64,000 bases of DNA from Hungatella sp. (GTDB lineage Bacteria; Bacillota; Clostridia; Lachnospirales; Lachnospiraceae). The translations under genes and the position numbers were made by a program. Location of the stretch: NCBI GenBank assembly GCA_009712635.1, contig WASS01000015.1, positions 620,001-684,000 of the forward strand, written 5' to 3'. Positions 35,077 to 44,420 of the stretch are shown here, in pieces. Every line of letters starts with the position of its first letter. The stretch's first letter is position 1. Under the pieces are notes generated by a model. It saw only the letters and a list, made by a program, of their open reading frames with translations, was not told the origin of the DNA and searched no databases.

Positions 35077-35748
35077 TTAATACTCCATTTCTTTTGCGGT
35101 TCCCTTATCCAGATAATATATCACTTCCAATAAAGATGGCAGAATTGTTTCTGTCATTCTTTGATATTTTATAGTTGGTTTTTTCATGTCCGGTATACAG
35201 ATCACAGGAATCCGGGCAGAGTATGAGGCTTGTATTCCGGCTTCACTATCTTCCAGTACAAGGCATTTTTCAGGATCAGCCTTTAATTTTTTACATGCCA
35301 TCAAAAAAATATCCGGATTGGGTTTTCCCTTTTCAACCTCTGTGCCAAACACCATTTCATCAAAGTGACCATCTATTCCATGCTGCACCAAAGCAAACAT
35401 TGCTCTGTCTTTGGTACTGGATGATGCCAAAGCAATCCTGTATTTATTTTTCTTCAGATAATCCAACAGTTCTCTGACACCTGGTTTTAATGAAACTCCT
35501 TTTATAAAATACTCTTTTTCCCGTGATAGTGTGTAATCCAGTCCTTCCTGTACAGAAATCGGAAGCTGGTAAAGATCTACCAGCGCTTCCATATTGCCCA
35601 GTTCTGTTTTTCCACTATAGTTTTGCGCATAATTCTCTATGGTAAAAGAGTGTCCATATCTGTTTAGTAGCTCCTGGTATAATTGATATGATATCACTTC
35701 ACTATCGATTAACAATCCGTCCAAATCAAAAATAACTGCTTCCATCAT
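35077..35748 (-). CDS. HAD-IA phosphatase / beta-phosphoglucomutase-like
   Basis: This ~223-residue protein starts AVIFDLDGLLIDSE (motif I, both Asp present). It has the cap domain, motif II ALASSS, motif III in GKPNPDIFL, and motif IV VLEDSEAGIQAS. These features match the beta-PGM/phosphonatase subfamily. ATG 35748 with AGAGG at 8 nt is the better start. Substrate uncertain: sugar phosphates are likely. Confidence 0.85.
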   Translation of the reverse strand: MMEAVIFDLDGLLIDSEVISYQLYQELLNRYGHSFTIENYAQNYSGKTELGNMEALVDLYQLPISVQEGLDYTLSREKEYFIKGVSLKPGVRELLDYLKKNKYRIALASSSTKDRAMFALVQHGIDGHFDEMVFGTEVEKGKPNPDIFLMACKKLKADPEKCLVLEDSEAGIQASYSARIPVICIPDMKKPTIKYQRMTETILPSLLEVIYYLDKGTAKEMEY

Positions 35749-35821
35749 GCTTTGTTCCTCTCTCTTTTTAAATAATTTAATTCTCCTGCTTACGTTAAAC
35801 AACTCCTCTCTACCGTCTCAC

Positions 35822-37168
35822 TCAGGCAAAATCCCTGCGGTAAACGAATGGAGCGGTTAAAATAACCAGCGCGCAAATAACCCATAAGACAGGCTCACAG
35901 ATACATACAGCCAGATATCCCCACACAGGTACGATCATAAGGGAAAACCATACTTTTCCAATCAGTTCGATTACGCTGCATAGAAGCGGCATCCCTGGAT
36001 GACCCATCCCCTGCAATGCGCTCCGCATAATTACAAGAAATGCCATTGGTGGAATCATTGGTATACTGATTTGAAGGTAAAGCACTGCACTGGAAACAAC
36101 CTCCTGGCTGACACTCCCCGTAATGAGCTTTACTGCATTTTCCCCAAACAAAAATACAAACGTGACAGCAAACAGCCACCAGACGCCGTAAATAAGCAAG
36201 GCCGTCTTAATCCCTTTCCCTATTCGTGTATTGCGATTGGCTCCATAATTCTGGCTGGAATAAGTAGCAATACTTGCCGCAAGAGCAAGCCCCGGATTAT
36301 AGAATAGCTCAGCCAGACGGCGTGCTCCCATCTGGGCGGCTATATAGACACTTCCCAGTGCATTGATACTGCTCTGTAAAACTACGCTTCCGATATTATA
36401 AATGGTGCTCATAAGTGCCATACTGAGTCCTGTCCAGAGCATTTTATAAACAAATGCAGGTTTTACAAGAAAATCTTTTTTCTGAAAACAAAGTTCCCGA
36501 TAATTTTTTACAATATAAAAAAAGCATAGTACCGCGCTGACTCCCTGCGCGAGCACAGTCGCAATTGCTGCACCCTGCACTCCCATTGCCAGATTTCCCA
36601 TAAATAAAAAATCCAGTCCCACATTCAACACACTGCTAAAAAGTAAAAACAGCAGCGGCGTAAAGCTGTTGCCTACAGCCTGAAGCAAACTGAATTCCAG
36701 ATTATACGCCATGGACAAAGGGATTCCCGCCAGAATAATCGTAAAGTAGTCAATCGCTCCCGGCAGGGTATCCTCTGGTATCTGAAGTCTCACTAATAGT
36801 GGGTGCCTGAACAACAAAAAAAACATTGTAAGGAGTACTGCAAAGATACAGGCGATCGTTACCATATAGCAGACAGCCTGCTTCATCTCCTTTTTCTCCC
36901 CTGCTCCAAAATATTTGCTTACAATCAGAGCCAGGCCATTATTCAATCCAAAAACAAAATTAATAATAAGGCTGTATAGCGCCGCCGTTGCACCAATTTC
37001 TGCCAAAGCTCCATACCCTAACAGATGACCTGCGATTGAGGTATCCGCCAGACTATATAGCTGCTGCAATAAATTTCCGAAAAAAAGCGGCAGAGAAAAA
37101 TAGAGAAGCAATTGAAACGGACTGCCTTTCGTCATATCAAGAACGCGACTTTTGTGATTCATCTGCAT
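35822..37168 (-). CDS. MATE family efflux transporter
   Basis: This 448-residue, 12-helix protein has the paired MATE signature regions (SLPLFFGNLLQQLYSLADTSIAGHLLG and its half-repeat). ATG 37168 has GGGAGG at 9 nt; a GTG upstream is unlikely. It is divergent from an AraC regulator with an N-terminal cupin, so the pair probably forms a locally regulated efflux unit. Substrate unknown. Confidence 0.9.
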   Translation of the reverse strand: MQMNHKSRVLDMTKGSPFQLLLYFSLPLFFGNLLQQLYSLADTSIAGHLLGYGALAEIGATAALYSLIINFVFGLNNGLALIVSKYFGAGEKKEMKQAVCYMVTIACIFAVLLTMFFLLFRHPLLVRLQIPEDTLPGAIDYFTIILAGIPLSMAYNLEFSLLQAVGNSFTPLLFLLFSSVLNVGLDFLFMGNLAMGVQGAAIATVLAQGVSAVLCFFYIVKNYRELCFQKKDFLVKPAFVYKMLWTGLSMALMSTIYNIGSVVLQSSINALGSVYIAAQMGARRLAELFYNPGLALAASIATYSSQNYGANRNTRIGKGIKTALLIYGVWWLFAVTFVFLFGENAVKLITGSVSQEVVSSAVLYLQISIPMIPPMAFLVIMRSALQGMGHPGMPLLCSVIELIGKVWFSLMIVPVWGYLAVCICEPVLWVICALVILTAPFVYRRDFA

Positions 37169-37319
37169 AAAACTCTTCCTCCCCGACACATGACTGATGC
37201 AGCATTAGAAACCCACATTTTATCTGTATTTCCTACTATCATTATATACATAAATAATACTTGCTGCTTTCACGAAAACGTCATATACTATAAAAAAAGC
37301 GACAAAAGAGGGGATCTAA

Positions 37320-38222
37320 ATGATTCGAAACAGAAATTATGTTTCAACAGACAGCCACAGAAAGGAATTGCAGGAACAGGGCTTCCGGCTTTTTGACCTT
37401 CTTGCTAATGAAGGAGATATCCATCAATATTTTGCTGATTGCATCCCTTCCCACTGGCATTTGGAATTAGAAGTTTTTATTCTACTGCAAGGCAGCGTTC
37501 TGATTCAGATTGGAGATAATTCTTATTACGTGGAAGCTGGCGAAGGTTGTTTTATCAATACTGGTGTTCTGCATTCCTTTACTGCAATTGTACCTTCTCC
37601 CTGTGTCTATCACTCTTTTGTGTTTGACTCCGGTATTATAGGAGGTACGCCTGGAAGTGTTTTTGATACGATGTATGTGCGTCCACTATTAAATTCAGGA
37701 CCAGATTTTCTGAAATTTGGAAGAGAGGCTGAAGACAAACCTTTTTTTCAACAGTTTGATATGGCCTTTACTGCCTGCGCAGAGGAAAAACCAGGTTATG
37801 AATTTGTAGTTCGGGAAGCAATGTCAAAAATACTGCTTTACACAAAGGAAAAGCATCAGACTATGCCCTCCCGCAGAGTGCCTACGATTCAGGAATCCCG
37901 TTTAAAGCAAATGCTGGAATGGATTGACGAAAATCTAAGAAATGTAATGACGGTGAAAGAAATTGCGGATACTGCAAATATCTGTACCAGAGAATGTCAG
38001 CGCATATTCAGCCGGTATCTGCATTACAGCCCGATGGCGTATATTCAGCGGAGGCGGCTTTTTAAAGCTGCAGAGCAGCTTTCAGCCACAGATGCCCCCA
38101 TAACTGAAATTGCTTTTGACTGTGGATTCTCAAGCCCCAGTTATTTTACCAAGCAGTTTAAAGATCTGGTTGGTGCCACCCCCAAAGAATACCGCACTGC
38201 AATACAGGAGAAGCGGCTCTAA
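37320..38222 (+). CDS. AraC family regulator with N-terminal cupin domain
   Basis: This 300-residue protein has a cupin sensing domain (residues ~35-100, with HWHLELEVFILLQGSVLIQIG) and a C-terminal AraC DNA-binding domain (TVKEIADTANICTRECQRIFSRYL and FSSPSYFTKQFKDLVGATPKEYR). The layout matches sugar- or metabolite-responsive AraC activators. GAGGGG precedes the ATG. It is divergent from the MATE gene 151 bp away. Confidence 0.9.
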   Translation: MIRNRNYVSTDSHRKELQEQGFRLFDLLANEGDIHQYFADCIPSHWHLELEVFILLQGSVLIQIGDNSYYVEAGEGCFINTGVLHSFTAIVPSPCVYHSFVFDSGIIGGTPGSVFDTMYVRPLLNSGPDFLKFGREAEDKPFFQQFDMAFTACAEEKPGYEFVVREAMSKILLYTKEKHQTMPSRRVPTIQESRLKQMLEWIDENLRNVMTVKEIADTANICTRECQRIFSRYLHYSPMAYIQRRRLFKAAEQLSATDAPITEIAFDCGFSSPSYFTKQFKDLVGATPKEYRTAIQEKRL

Positions 38223-38234
38223 TAATAGCCATAT

Positions 38235-39257
38235 CTACGGAGTCGCATCATTTTCCTCTTCGTATGCATCCTCCATTTTCACTGAATCTTCCATCTGCTC
38301 CTCAAGGAATTTCACACGGATAACTGCCTGGGGCCAGTTAATAGAAATCTGACTATGTCTGCTTTTCCCCCTGGCTTCTCCTGCTATTATTTGCAATAGC
38401 TCCTCCATAACAGCCTTTGTGAGATATCCGCCTCGCCAATGAAAGGTGAAGACTTTTCCTTTTTTGATTGCCTGCTGGCATCGCTTCGCTATCTCTTCCA
38501 TTTTGGTGAAAGAAAGTTTTTTATCCTTATAATAGAAATGATCTCCATCTCCGCACACCGGAACCTTATATATTACAGGCTCATGATCCTTAAAAATCCC
38601 CTTATCATCCAGGTTAAAATAGTCATATCTCAGTTCTTTTTTCCCTAATGTATTATCAAATGTGGCATCCAGATGATACCACACACCATTAATCCGGACC
38701 ACGTTCCAGGCATGCCTGTATTTGATGTTCTTTTCCGGATTGTTCTCTGAAATAACAACAATACAGGGAATGGAAAGCCGGTCACAAAGGATCTTCACCG
38801 ACTTTGCAATTCCCTCACAAACGCCCACTCCCTGCCCCAAGGGGCCCAGGATCTCATGGGAATACTGTTTTTTCAGCTTATCATAAGTGACATTTTCACA
38901 GATAAAATCATGAATGTATAGTTCTTTCTCCCAATCACTTTTATCTTTCACCACCCTGGCAAGCTTCTCCACCCTGGCGGTCATTGCCACCTGATGTTCT
39001 TTAATTTTATTCTTATCAAATATATAAACCGGCTTCATCTTTACCAATGTGGAGTTATCATAAAAGGAATATTGAAAAGTGGAAGCATAAAATATCTCCG
39101 GACAATCCAATCTCAACTTAAAAAAGATATCGCTCAGCTCAGCCCCATCGATTCTTTGCACATCAAAGCTCTGTGAAAGTGACTCCAGGCCGCTCTTAAT
39201 GACCTGGTAAATTCTTTGTTGCTGCTTATTCATCTGACTATAGTAATATGGTTCCAT
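38235..39257 (-). CDS. Transglutaminase-like superfamily protein
   Basis: This 340-residue protein has the transglutaminase-like core with cysteine in GVGVCEGIAKSVKIL, histidine in YRHAWNVVRINGVWYHLDATFDN, and a following aspartate, giving a Cys-His-Asp triad. No signal peptide is visible, so it acts in the cytoplasm. These proteins may act as peptidases. The gene lies upstream of, and in the same direction as, nothing obvious; its start has GAGGAG. Confidence 0.82.
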   Translation of the reverse strand: MEPYYYSQMNKQQQRIYQVIKSGLESLSQSFDVQRIDGAELSDIFFKLRLDCPEIFYASTFQYSFYDNSTLVKMKPVYIFDKNKIKEHQVAMTARVEKLARVVKDKSDWEKELYIHDFICENVTYDKLKKQYSHEILGPLGQGVGVCEGIAKSVKILCDRLSIPCIVVISENNPEKNIKYRHAWNVVRINGVWYHLDATFDNTLGKKELRYDYFNLDDKGIFKDHEPVIYKVPVCGDGDHFYYKDKKLSFTKMEEIAKRCQQAIKKGKVFTFHWRGGYLTKAVMEELLQIIAGEARGKSRHSQISINWPQAVIRVKFLEEQMEDSVKMEDAYEEENDATP

Positions 39258-39295
39258 TTAATATATCTCCTCTTCTATCTCAACCCCCATACACA

Positions 39296-39832
39296 CTACC
39301 TCCAGCAAAGTTCTTTCAGTGTCTGTAAATACAGATCTTTATCCCACCTCTGAACAATGTCTATCTTGGAAAACTCTCCCTTACCCTGGGTAATCTTATA
39401 CCCCTTGTAACCAGCCCTGATTGCCTCACTGAATATTTCAAGACAAGTGCTTTCCAGATACTCCAGATCCCCATAGCAAACATCTTCAAATTGTTCTTTC
39501 ATAAAGTTAAGCAGTTCCTCATCTGTAATTTCATCCTGCATTTCATTCTTATACAGAAAGAAAATTTCCTGGAGCCGGATCAGCGTATCCAAATAGTTAT
39601 CCTGAGAAATAAATTCAGAATCACAGAAGATATATATAATCTGCGGAATCGCGCTCTGACCAAATTCAACTCTGCGTTCTGCTTTCAACGTATGGCTTTT
39701 CTCTTCAATCAAAACTTCCGCATCTTCCTCTGATAATTGAAGCCCATATTTTGATGTATACTGATTCGTTTCCTGTATCTGCTTCAGCCACTGCTGCCGG
39801 TTCATGACCTCAAGCCAATTTTGCTCATCCAT
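39296..39832 (-). CDS. DUF6323-like protein of unknown function
   Basis: This 178-residue, acidic protein has the pattern RVEFGQSAIPQIIYIFCDSEFISQDNY...LIRLQEIFFLYKNEM, which I recall from the Lachnospiraceae family DUF6323. No catalytic motif or membrane segment is visible. GGAGG precedes the second in-frame ATG (39832), which I prefer over ATG 39838. It is 38 bp upstream of the transglutaminase-like gene's start and may be cotranscribed. Confidence 0.55.
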   Translation of the reverse strand: MDEQNWLEVMNRQQWLKQIQETNQYTSKYGLQLSEEDAEVLIEEKSHTLKAERRVEFGQSAIPQIIYIFCDSEFISQDNYLDTLIRLQEIFFLYKNEMQDEITDEELLNFMKEQFEDVCYGDLEYLESTCLEIFSEAIRAGYKGYKITQGKGEFSKIDIVQRWDKDLYLQTLKELCWR

Positions 39833-39922
39833 ATACATACCTCCATTCGTGTAAGTAGTATATCCCTTTTGGGCTGAATTTTGTAGTCTTGAGTTTTAAC
39901 CGTTTTTATGGTAAAATATAAG

Positions 39923-39947
39923 TGTAGAGAGGAGATGATCCTCTCTA
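39923..39947. terminator. Terminator-like hairpin after ABC exporter
   Basis: GTAGAGAGGA and TCCTCTCTAC form a 10-bp palindromic stem. On the minus strand it follows the ABC exporter gene. The U-run is weak (ACTTATATTTT), so it may be a poor terminator. Confidence 0.5.
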
Positions 39948-39956
39948 CAAACTTGT

Positions 39957-41642
39957 TTACTGCATGCTCTTATGATACAAATTTGAAAAATACATTCCAT
40001 TCTTTAATAGTTCATCAAAAGTTCCCTGCTCAACGATATGACCATCCGAAAATACAATAATCCGGTCAAAATTGATGATGGAGGTCAGTCGGTGTGCAAT
40101 TGCTATGACCGTTTTCTCCGACAATAGGCTCATAACTTCATTCATAACAGCCTCTTCCGTTATATTATCTAAGGCGGAAGTCGCTTCATCCATAATAACA
40201 ATATTATTTTTTTGAAACCACAGCCGGGCTAATGCCAGTCTCTGCCTTTCACCTCCGGATAATATCATACCACGTTCACCGATAAGTGTATCAATACCAC
40301 TATCCATTTTTGACACCGAGTCATCCAACTTCATTTTCTTTAATATTTCCTGGATGTATTGGTCATCCTGGTTCTGGTTATGAACAATATTTTCTCTGAC
40401 CGTACCATCAAATACCGGAGCTTCCTGTGAGATATAGCTTACATTTTTATACAGACTTTCCAGGTTTATGTCCCTTAATTCACTACCATCAATCTGAATA
40501 CTGCCATGATCATATTTTAATAACCCCAATAAGAGTTTAATTAATGTTGTTTTTCCGGAACCACTGCTCCCCACAAGCGCTATTTTTTCCCCCTTGTGAA
40601 TCTCAACATTCAAATTATTAATAACTTTCTTGTTATTATATTGAAAGCAAAGATTTGTTATACTGATATCACCTTGTTCTACTTCAACACGCTTTCCTCT
40701 CTCTAATTGCTCATCCTCTTTCATGTTAAGAATTTTCTCAAATCTGCAGTATGTAGCCTTATCCAGTTTATACTGGACAGTTAATACATTAAAGATCGCA
40801 ATTGGTGTATAGGCATTTTCAACCAGAGAAATAAGTGCCACTGAGGTTCCTATAGAAACAGATTGATTCAACCAGGCGTATACAAGGATTCCTACATTTA
40901 GAAATGCCACAAGTATTGCAAATATGGTGAAGAATGCTTCATGGATCATATTCATCTTTACTTTAGATTTTATAATCTCATTCTTGGAATTTACTGTTTT
41001 TTCTATTTCATAGGGAAATTGGCAGCTCATTCGAAATGTCACCATCTCCATAAATCCACGGACCAGATAATGATTCATCATTTCTTCATTGCACAATATT
41101 TTTTCTTTGATTGAATATAGTAACTTCAATAGTAAATTCGTTGTGATAAATACAAAAACATAACCGAATAATATTAAATAAGTGATAAACGGGTTCAGTT
41201 TCCATATAAAAAAGATGCTGAATAAAATGGTTGGGATCAATTGCCTGAAAACGCACAACCAATAATCAAAAATAATTCCTTTTCCTGCATTTGAGCCATT
41301 CTCAATGCTTTGTGTAAGCTTACCTGTACCCAAAGATTGATATTCAATATACTGGATTTTACTAACCTTTTTTAAAGCCTGTACTTTAAAATCTAAATAA
41401 ATTCCATTTCGAAGCTTTTGCTTCGGATACTCGTCAAAATAATTTAACAAGTAAAAACTAATTAATACAATTCCATATACCAGAATAGTATTTATTCTGA
41501 TTGTGTGATCATTAAACTCATCAATTAACTTTTGGAAATACCTTATTTTATAGTTTGTTAAAAATGCAATTAATAGACCTGTTATAATGTATAAGGCAAT
41601 CGCCTTTCTATTCTCTTTTATGACTTCTTTTATTCGACTCAT
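39957..41642 (-). CDS. ABC exporter, fused membrane and ATPase domains
   Basis: This 561-residue protein has a six-helix type-1 exporter domain (residues ~15-310) and an ATPase domain with Walker A GSSGSGKTTL, signature ILSGGERQRLALARLW, Walker B NIVIMDEATSALD, and H-loop AIAHRLTS. It is a half-transporter acting as a homodimer. Homologues export lipids, peptides or drugs. AAAAGGAG precedes the ATG. GTACAG/CTGTAC-containing inverted repeats lie upstream. Confidence 0.92.
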   Translation of the reverse strand: MSRIKEVIKENRKAIALYIITGLLIAFLTNYKIRYFQKLIDEFNDHTIRINTILVYGIVLISFYLLNYFDEYPKQKLRNGIYLDFKVQALKKVSKIQYIEYQSLGTGKLTQSIENGSNAGKGIIFDYWLCVFRQLIPTILFSIFFIWKLNPFITYLILFGYVFVFITTNLLLKLLYSIKEKILCNEEMMNHYLVRGFMEMVTFRMSCQFPYEIEKTVNSKNEIIKSKVKMNMIHEAFFTIFAILVAFLNVGILVYAWLNQSVSIGTSVALISLVENAYTPIAIFNVLTVQYKLDKATYCRFEKILNMKEDEQLERGKRVEVEQGDISITNLCFQYNNKKVINNLNVEIHKGEKIALVGSSGSGKTTLIKLLLGLLKYDHGSIQIDGSELRDINLESLYKNVSYISQEAPVFDGTVRENIVHNQNQDDQYIQEILKKMKLDDSVSKMDSGIDTLIGERGMILSGGERQRLALARLWFQKNNIVIMDEATSALDNITEEAVMNEVMSLLSEKTVIAIAHRLTSIINFDRIIVFSDGHIVEQGTFDELLKNGMYFSNLYHKSMQ

Positions 41643-41682
41643 TCCTGTACTCCTTTTTTATTTAAACTGAATGGAAAAAGGA

Positions 41683-41761
41683 TCAGTACAGTTGAGACTG
41701 TTAACATATTTTAAAATTAACCTCAGTACAATCTGCTAACAGATTATATCAACTGTACTGA
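41683..41761. repeat. Inverted repeat with GTACAG half-sites upstream of ABC exporter
   Basis: TCAGTACAGTTGA (41683-41695) and TCAACTGTACTGA (41749-41761) are perfect 13-bp inverted arms. A third TCAGTACA copy lies between them. The region separates yoeB from the ABC exporter. The GTACAG half-sites resemble those in the yefM operators. Confidence 0.7.
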
Positions 41762-41822
41762 GTAGTTACCTCGGATGCTTTTCAAAAAGATACACCGCCT
41801 GTCTTTGATAATTAGGTTCTTA

Positions 41823-42086
41823 TCACTTATCGCCATAATGGTATCTACAAGCCAAGATATAGATATTCTCATTATCAATTTTATAGATCAACCGATCTTT
41901 ATCACTTATTCTTCTGTTCCAAAAACCATCTAGATTTCCACTTAGAGCTTCTGGCTTTCCAACTCCTTCGTTCCCATTTCTAGCAATATCTTCAATCAAA
42001 TGATTTATTTTTCTTAATGTTTTACTATCTTCCGTCTGCCAATAAATATAATCATCCCATCCGTTCTTTGTAAACACTTTATTCAT
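41823..42086 (-). CDS. yoeB: YoeB family mRNA interferase toxin
   Basis: This 87-residue protein matches E. coli YoeB in length and catalytic positions: E46 (GKPEAL), R65 (DKDRLIY) and H83 (CRYHYGDK). YoeB cleaves mRNA at the ribosomal A site when freed from YefM. It overlaps yefM by 8 bp, so the two are coupled in translation. All catalytic residues are present, so activity is likely. Confidence 0.93.
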   Translation of the reverse strand: MNKVFTKNGWDDYIYWQTEDSKTLRKINHLIEDIARNGNEGVGKPEALSGNLDGFWNRRISDKDRLIYKIDNENIYILACRYHYGDK

Positions 42087-42345
42087 CAGCTTCTACCTCA
42101 GAAAGATCATGAGAGGATACCATTCCATTTTCTAACTGAGCCTTTGATTCAATTAACCAATCATAATTACTTTTATTTCCCATTACATATATATTTTCCA
42201 TCATATTATTATAGGATTCTTCAGACAGCATAACAACATTTTTGTTATCCTTTCTTGTAACAATCATTGTCTCATAATCATCTGTGATTTTATCCATATA
42301 TGTCTTCATATTATCTCTTAACGTTGTATAATTAACTGCCAACAT
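42079..42345 (-). CDS. yefM: YefM-type antitoxin (Phd/YefM family)
   Basis: This 88-residue antitoxin starts MLAVNYTTLRDNMKTYMDKI, the standard DNA-binding Phd/YefM domain. Its acidic C-terminus binds and neutralises YoeB. AAGGAGG precedes the ATG. It is the first gene of the operon and likely represses it through the palindromes at 42362-42408. Confidence 0.93.
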   Translation of the reverse strand: MLAVNYTTLRDNMKTYMDKITDDYETMIVTRKDNKNVVMLSEESYNNMMENIYVMGNKSNYDWLIESKAQLENGMVSSHDLSEVEADE

Positions 42346-42361
42346 AAAGGTACCTCCTTAT

Positions 42362-42412
42362 AGTACGGTTTTCTGTACTTTTTATTGTATCGTACAGATA
42401 TCTGTACGTCAA
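42362..42412 (-). promoter_or_regulatory. yefM-yoeB promoter and palindromic operators
   Basis: The promoter has TTGACG (42412-42407), 17 bp and TACAAT (42389-42384) on the minus strand. The perfect palindrome CGTACAGATATCTGTACG (42391-42408) lies over the -35/spacer, and AGTACGGTTTTCTGTACT (42362-42379) covers the start site. Such paired TGTAC palindromes are the known arrangement of YefM-YoeB autorepression in E. coli. Confidence 0.8.
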
Positions 42413-42499
42413 TAATAATATTATATGTTAAATAATAAAAATAATCCCCAGGATATCACTGCCCTGAGGATTTAGATTTCGACATATTATCTATTCGAC

Positions 42500-43171
42500 T
42501 TAAAATCCATTAAGCTTAAAATGAGTTGCTAGAATTTCCAAAGTTTCAGACTTGGTATCTCTGACAGTATCAGTTCTTACCAGTGTAAAAAAGCCACTTT
42601 TCGCATACTCGTCATAATATTTTTTCCCATTCACTATCGCTATGCATGCCTTATAATTTTCCATTGTTTTTTTCGGATCTTCTGCCTTCATTATCTGCGC
42701 TTTCAAAAATGCCTTATCAGGATCCTCCCGGTCAAAGAACTTCTCGACCGACATGGCCTGGGGAGAAAGCATTACAGCTACTTGATGATAATCTGCAATC
42801 TCACGCAATATAGCAAGAGGAATATTGGTATCTACAATTACTTTTTGTTTTTGCGATATACGAATTAGTTCCGCCACTTCAAACTCAGCCGCTTCCTGTG
42901 CACCTCCTATGATCCATTTTTCATATTCTTCCGGTGTCCGATTTACAAACTCCTGCCAATCTTTCATCGTCTCAAAATAGCACAAATTAGGCTGATATTC
43001 TGGTACTTTAACATCATCCGCAACACGGGCGTGATAATTTTCTCCACATTGAATCAACCCATATTTGTCTGCCAGCATTGCTACCATAGTTGACTTTCCT
43101 GCATATGCTGTACCTGTAATAAACATCACATTTTTTAAATAGTGCTTTATTATATTGTTATCAATCTTCAT
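42500..43171 (-). CDS. P-loop NTPase, kinase-like
   Basis: This ~223-residue protein has Walker A ITGTAYAGKSTMVAML and a nucleotide-kinase-like layout (VIVDTNIPLAIL as the second acidic strand). It resembles small-molecule kinases rather than AAA+ proteins, but I do not recognise the substrate. ATG 43171 has AAAGGAG at 8 nt. It lies alone between the toxin-antitoxin unit and an interval of gene remnants. Confidence 0.6.
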   Translation of the reverse strand: MKIDNNIIKHYLKNVMFITGTAYAGKSTMVAMLADKYGLIQCGENYHARVADDVKVPEYQPNLCYFETMKDWQEFVNRTPEEYEKWIIGGAQEAAEFEVAELIRISQKQKVIVDTNIPLAILREIADYHQVAVMLSPQAMSVEKFFDREDPDKAFLKAQIMKAEDPKKTMENYKACIAIVNGKKYYDEYAKSGFFTLVRTDTVRDTKSETLEILATHFKLNGF

Positions 43172-43864
43172 ATTAATGTCTCCTTTATTCAACAACAAAT
43201 AAACCTATGCTTTTTGTATAAGAATAACTAACTCACTATTAACTTAAACTAATTAACGTAATTTAATGTTGTTAAATAAAAAATGACACCACATAATTGG
43301 TTCCTCCAAAACAGGATTTCATTATAACTTTTATTCACTTTTATATTAGTATACTATATAAGGAAAAAAAGTGAAATAGTGATTCATCTTACTACTATCT
43401 CTTTTGATATCTGCATCTCATGCTATCTACTAGTCTATATACTTTTTATCAAGTAGCTGTATCAATTCTAAAGTCTTCTCTTTTATCAAATCCAGAGCAT
43501 CTTTCATTGAAATTGTTTTATCTCGTGATACTATCTCGTGGCATTGAAGACATCCTATATTTTTGTTAGTTACTTGTTAGTTGTGTGTTAGTTACCGTAC
43601 TAAATCCACACCATTTCACGACATTCCAGAACTTCAAGAAGCCAGTAAATATGTGGTTTTGCATGATTCCACAAACGGCACAGACTATCTCTTTGTCAAC
43701 CGTTTAAGAACTTGAAAAGCCCGAAAACACTGAGTTTGTAGTAATCATTGTTGCACATACGTTTCACACCCACGACGTTTTATTACGTGCCAGGGCGTTT
43801 CACAAAATATAATTCTTTTTACATCTGCACTAGAAGAGAGATGTAAGTCTTTTAATAATCATAT
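43172..43864. other. Gene-poor interval with short coding remnants
   Basis: No full gene is visible. On the plus strand 43581-43715 holds a 44-codon frame without a proper start (ends ...TDYLFVNRLRT stop). On the minus strand 43576-43430 holds a 48-codon frame ending ...LIQLLDKKYID with a CxxC near its start (GCLQCHEI). Neither has an RBS. They look like degraded ends of accessory genes. I see no tRNA, array or transposase. Confidence 0.4.
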
Positions 43865-44419
43865 TTATCTAATGTATATCGTCTTGGTAATTCCATATAT
43901 AGCCACATCACATATGCCTGTATTGTTTTTACCTGCTTCTAATAACGTTCCTTCATATAAAAGCCCCGATTTTTTCATAACCTTCCCCGAATTTGGATTG
44001 CATACATCATGCCGTGCAAAGATTCTATTACACTCAACTTTTTCAAATAGAAATTTGATAACTTCTTTAAAAGCTTCACTGGTAATTCCTCTATTCCAAT
44101 ATTCTTCTCCAATGCAATATCCAATCTCTACTGAATCGATTTCCTCTTCCATATGAACGATTCCGAAGCTACCAATAGCTTGCTGATTTTCTCTCCACTC
44201 AACGCACCATTGGTAATTTTTCATGTCTTCGTTTTTACTTACCCATAAATCCACAACAGATTTTGTTATATCCTTAGAAGTGTGCGTCGGCCACGTTAAA
44301 TATTTGGTAACATTATTATTACTTGCCCAATTCTGATACATATCTTCAACATCAGTTTCTTTAAATGGTCTTAATACTAGTCGCTCTGTTTCAAGAGTCT
44401 TTGTACCTAAATGATTCAT
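43865..44419 (-). CDS. GNAT N-acetyltransferase, RimL type, paralogue
   Basis: This 184-residue protein is closely similar to the 12010-12573 gene (LETERLVLRPF, LTWPTHTSKD, IGYCIGEEYWNRGITSEAF). ATG 44419 has AGGAGG at 8 nt and overlaps the stop region of the MetRS gene by spacing of one base, so they are one transcription unit. Base composition is more AT-rich than its paralogue, suggesting later acquisition. Confidence 0.88.
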   Translation of the reverse strand: MNHLGTKTLETERLVLRPFKETDVEDMYQNWASNNNVTKYLTWPTHTSKDITKSVVDLWVSKNEDMKNYQWCVEWRENQQAIGSFGIVHMEEEIDSVEIGYCIGEEYWNRGITSEAFKEVIKFLFEKVECNRIFARHDVCNPNSGKVMKKSGLLYEGTLLEAGKNNTGICDVAIYGITKTIYIR

Positions 44420-44420
44420 C

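Noticed and set aside
43563-43592. GTTAGTT-rich stretch considered as a minisatellite or att site
   Set aside because: The repeats are few and imperfect, and I could not find a matching partner at the other edge of the accessory region.
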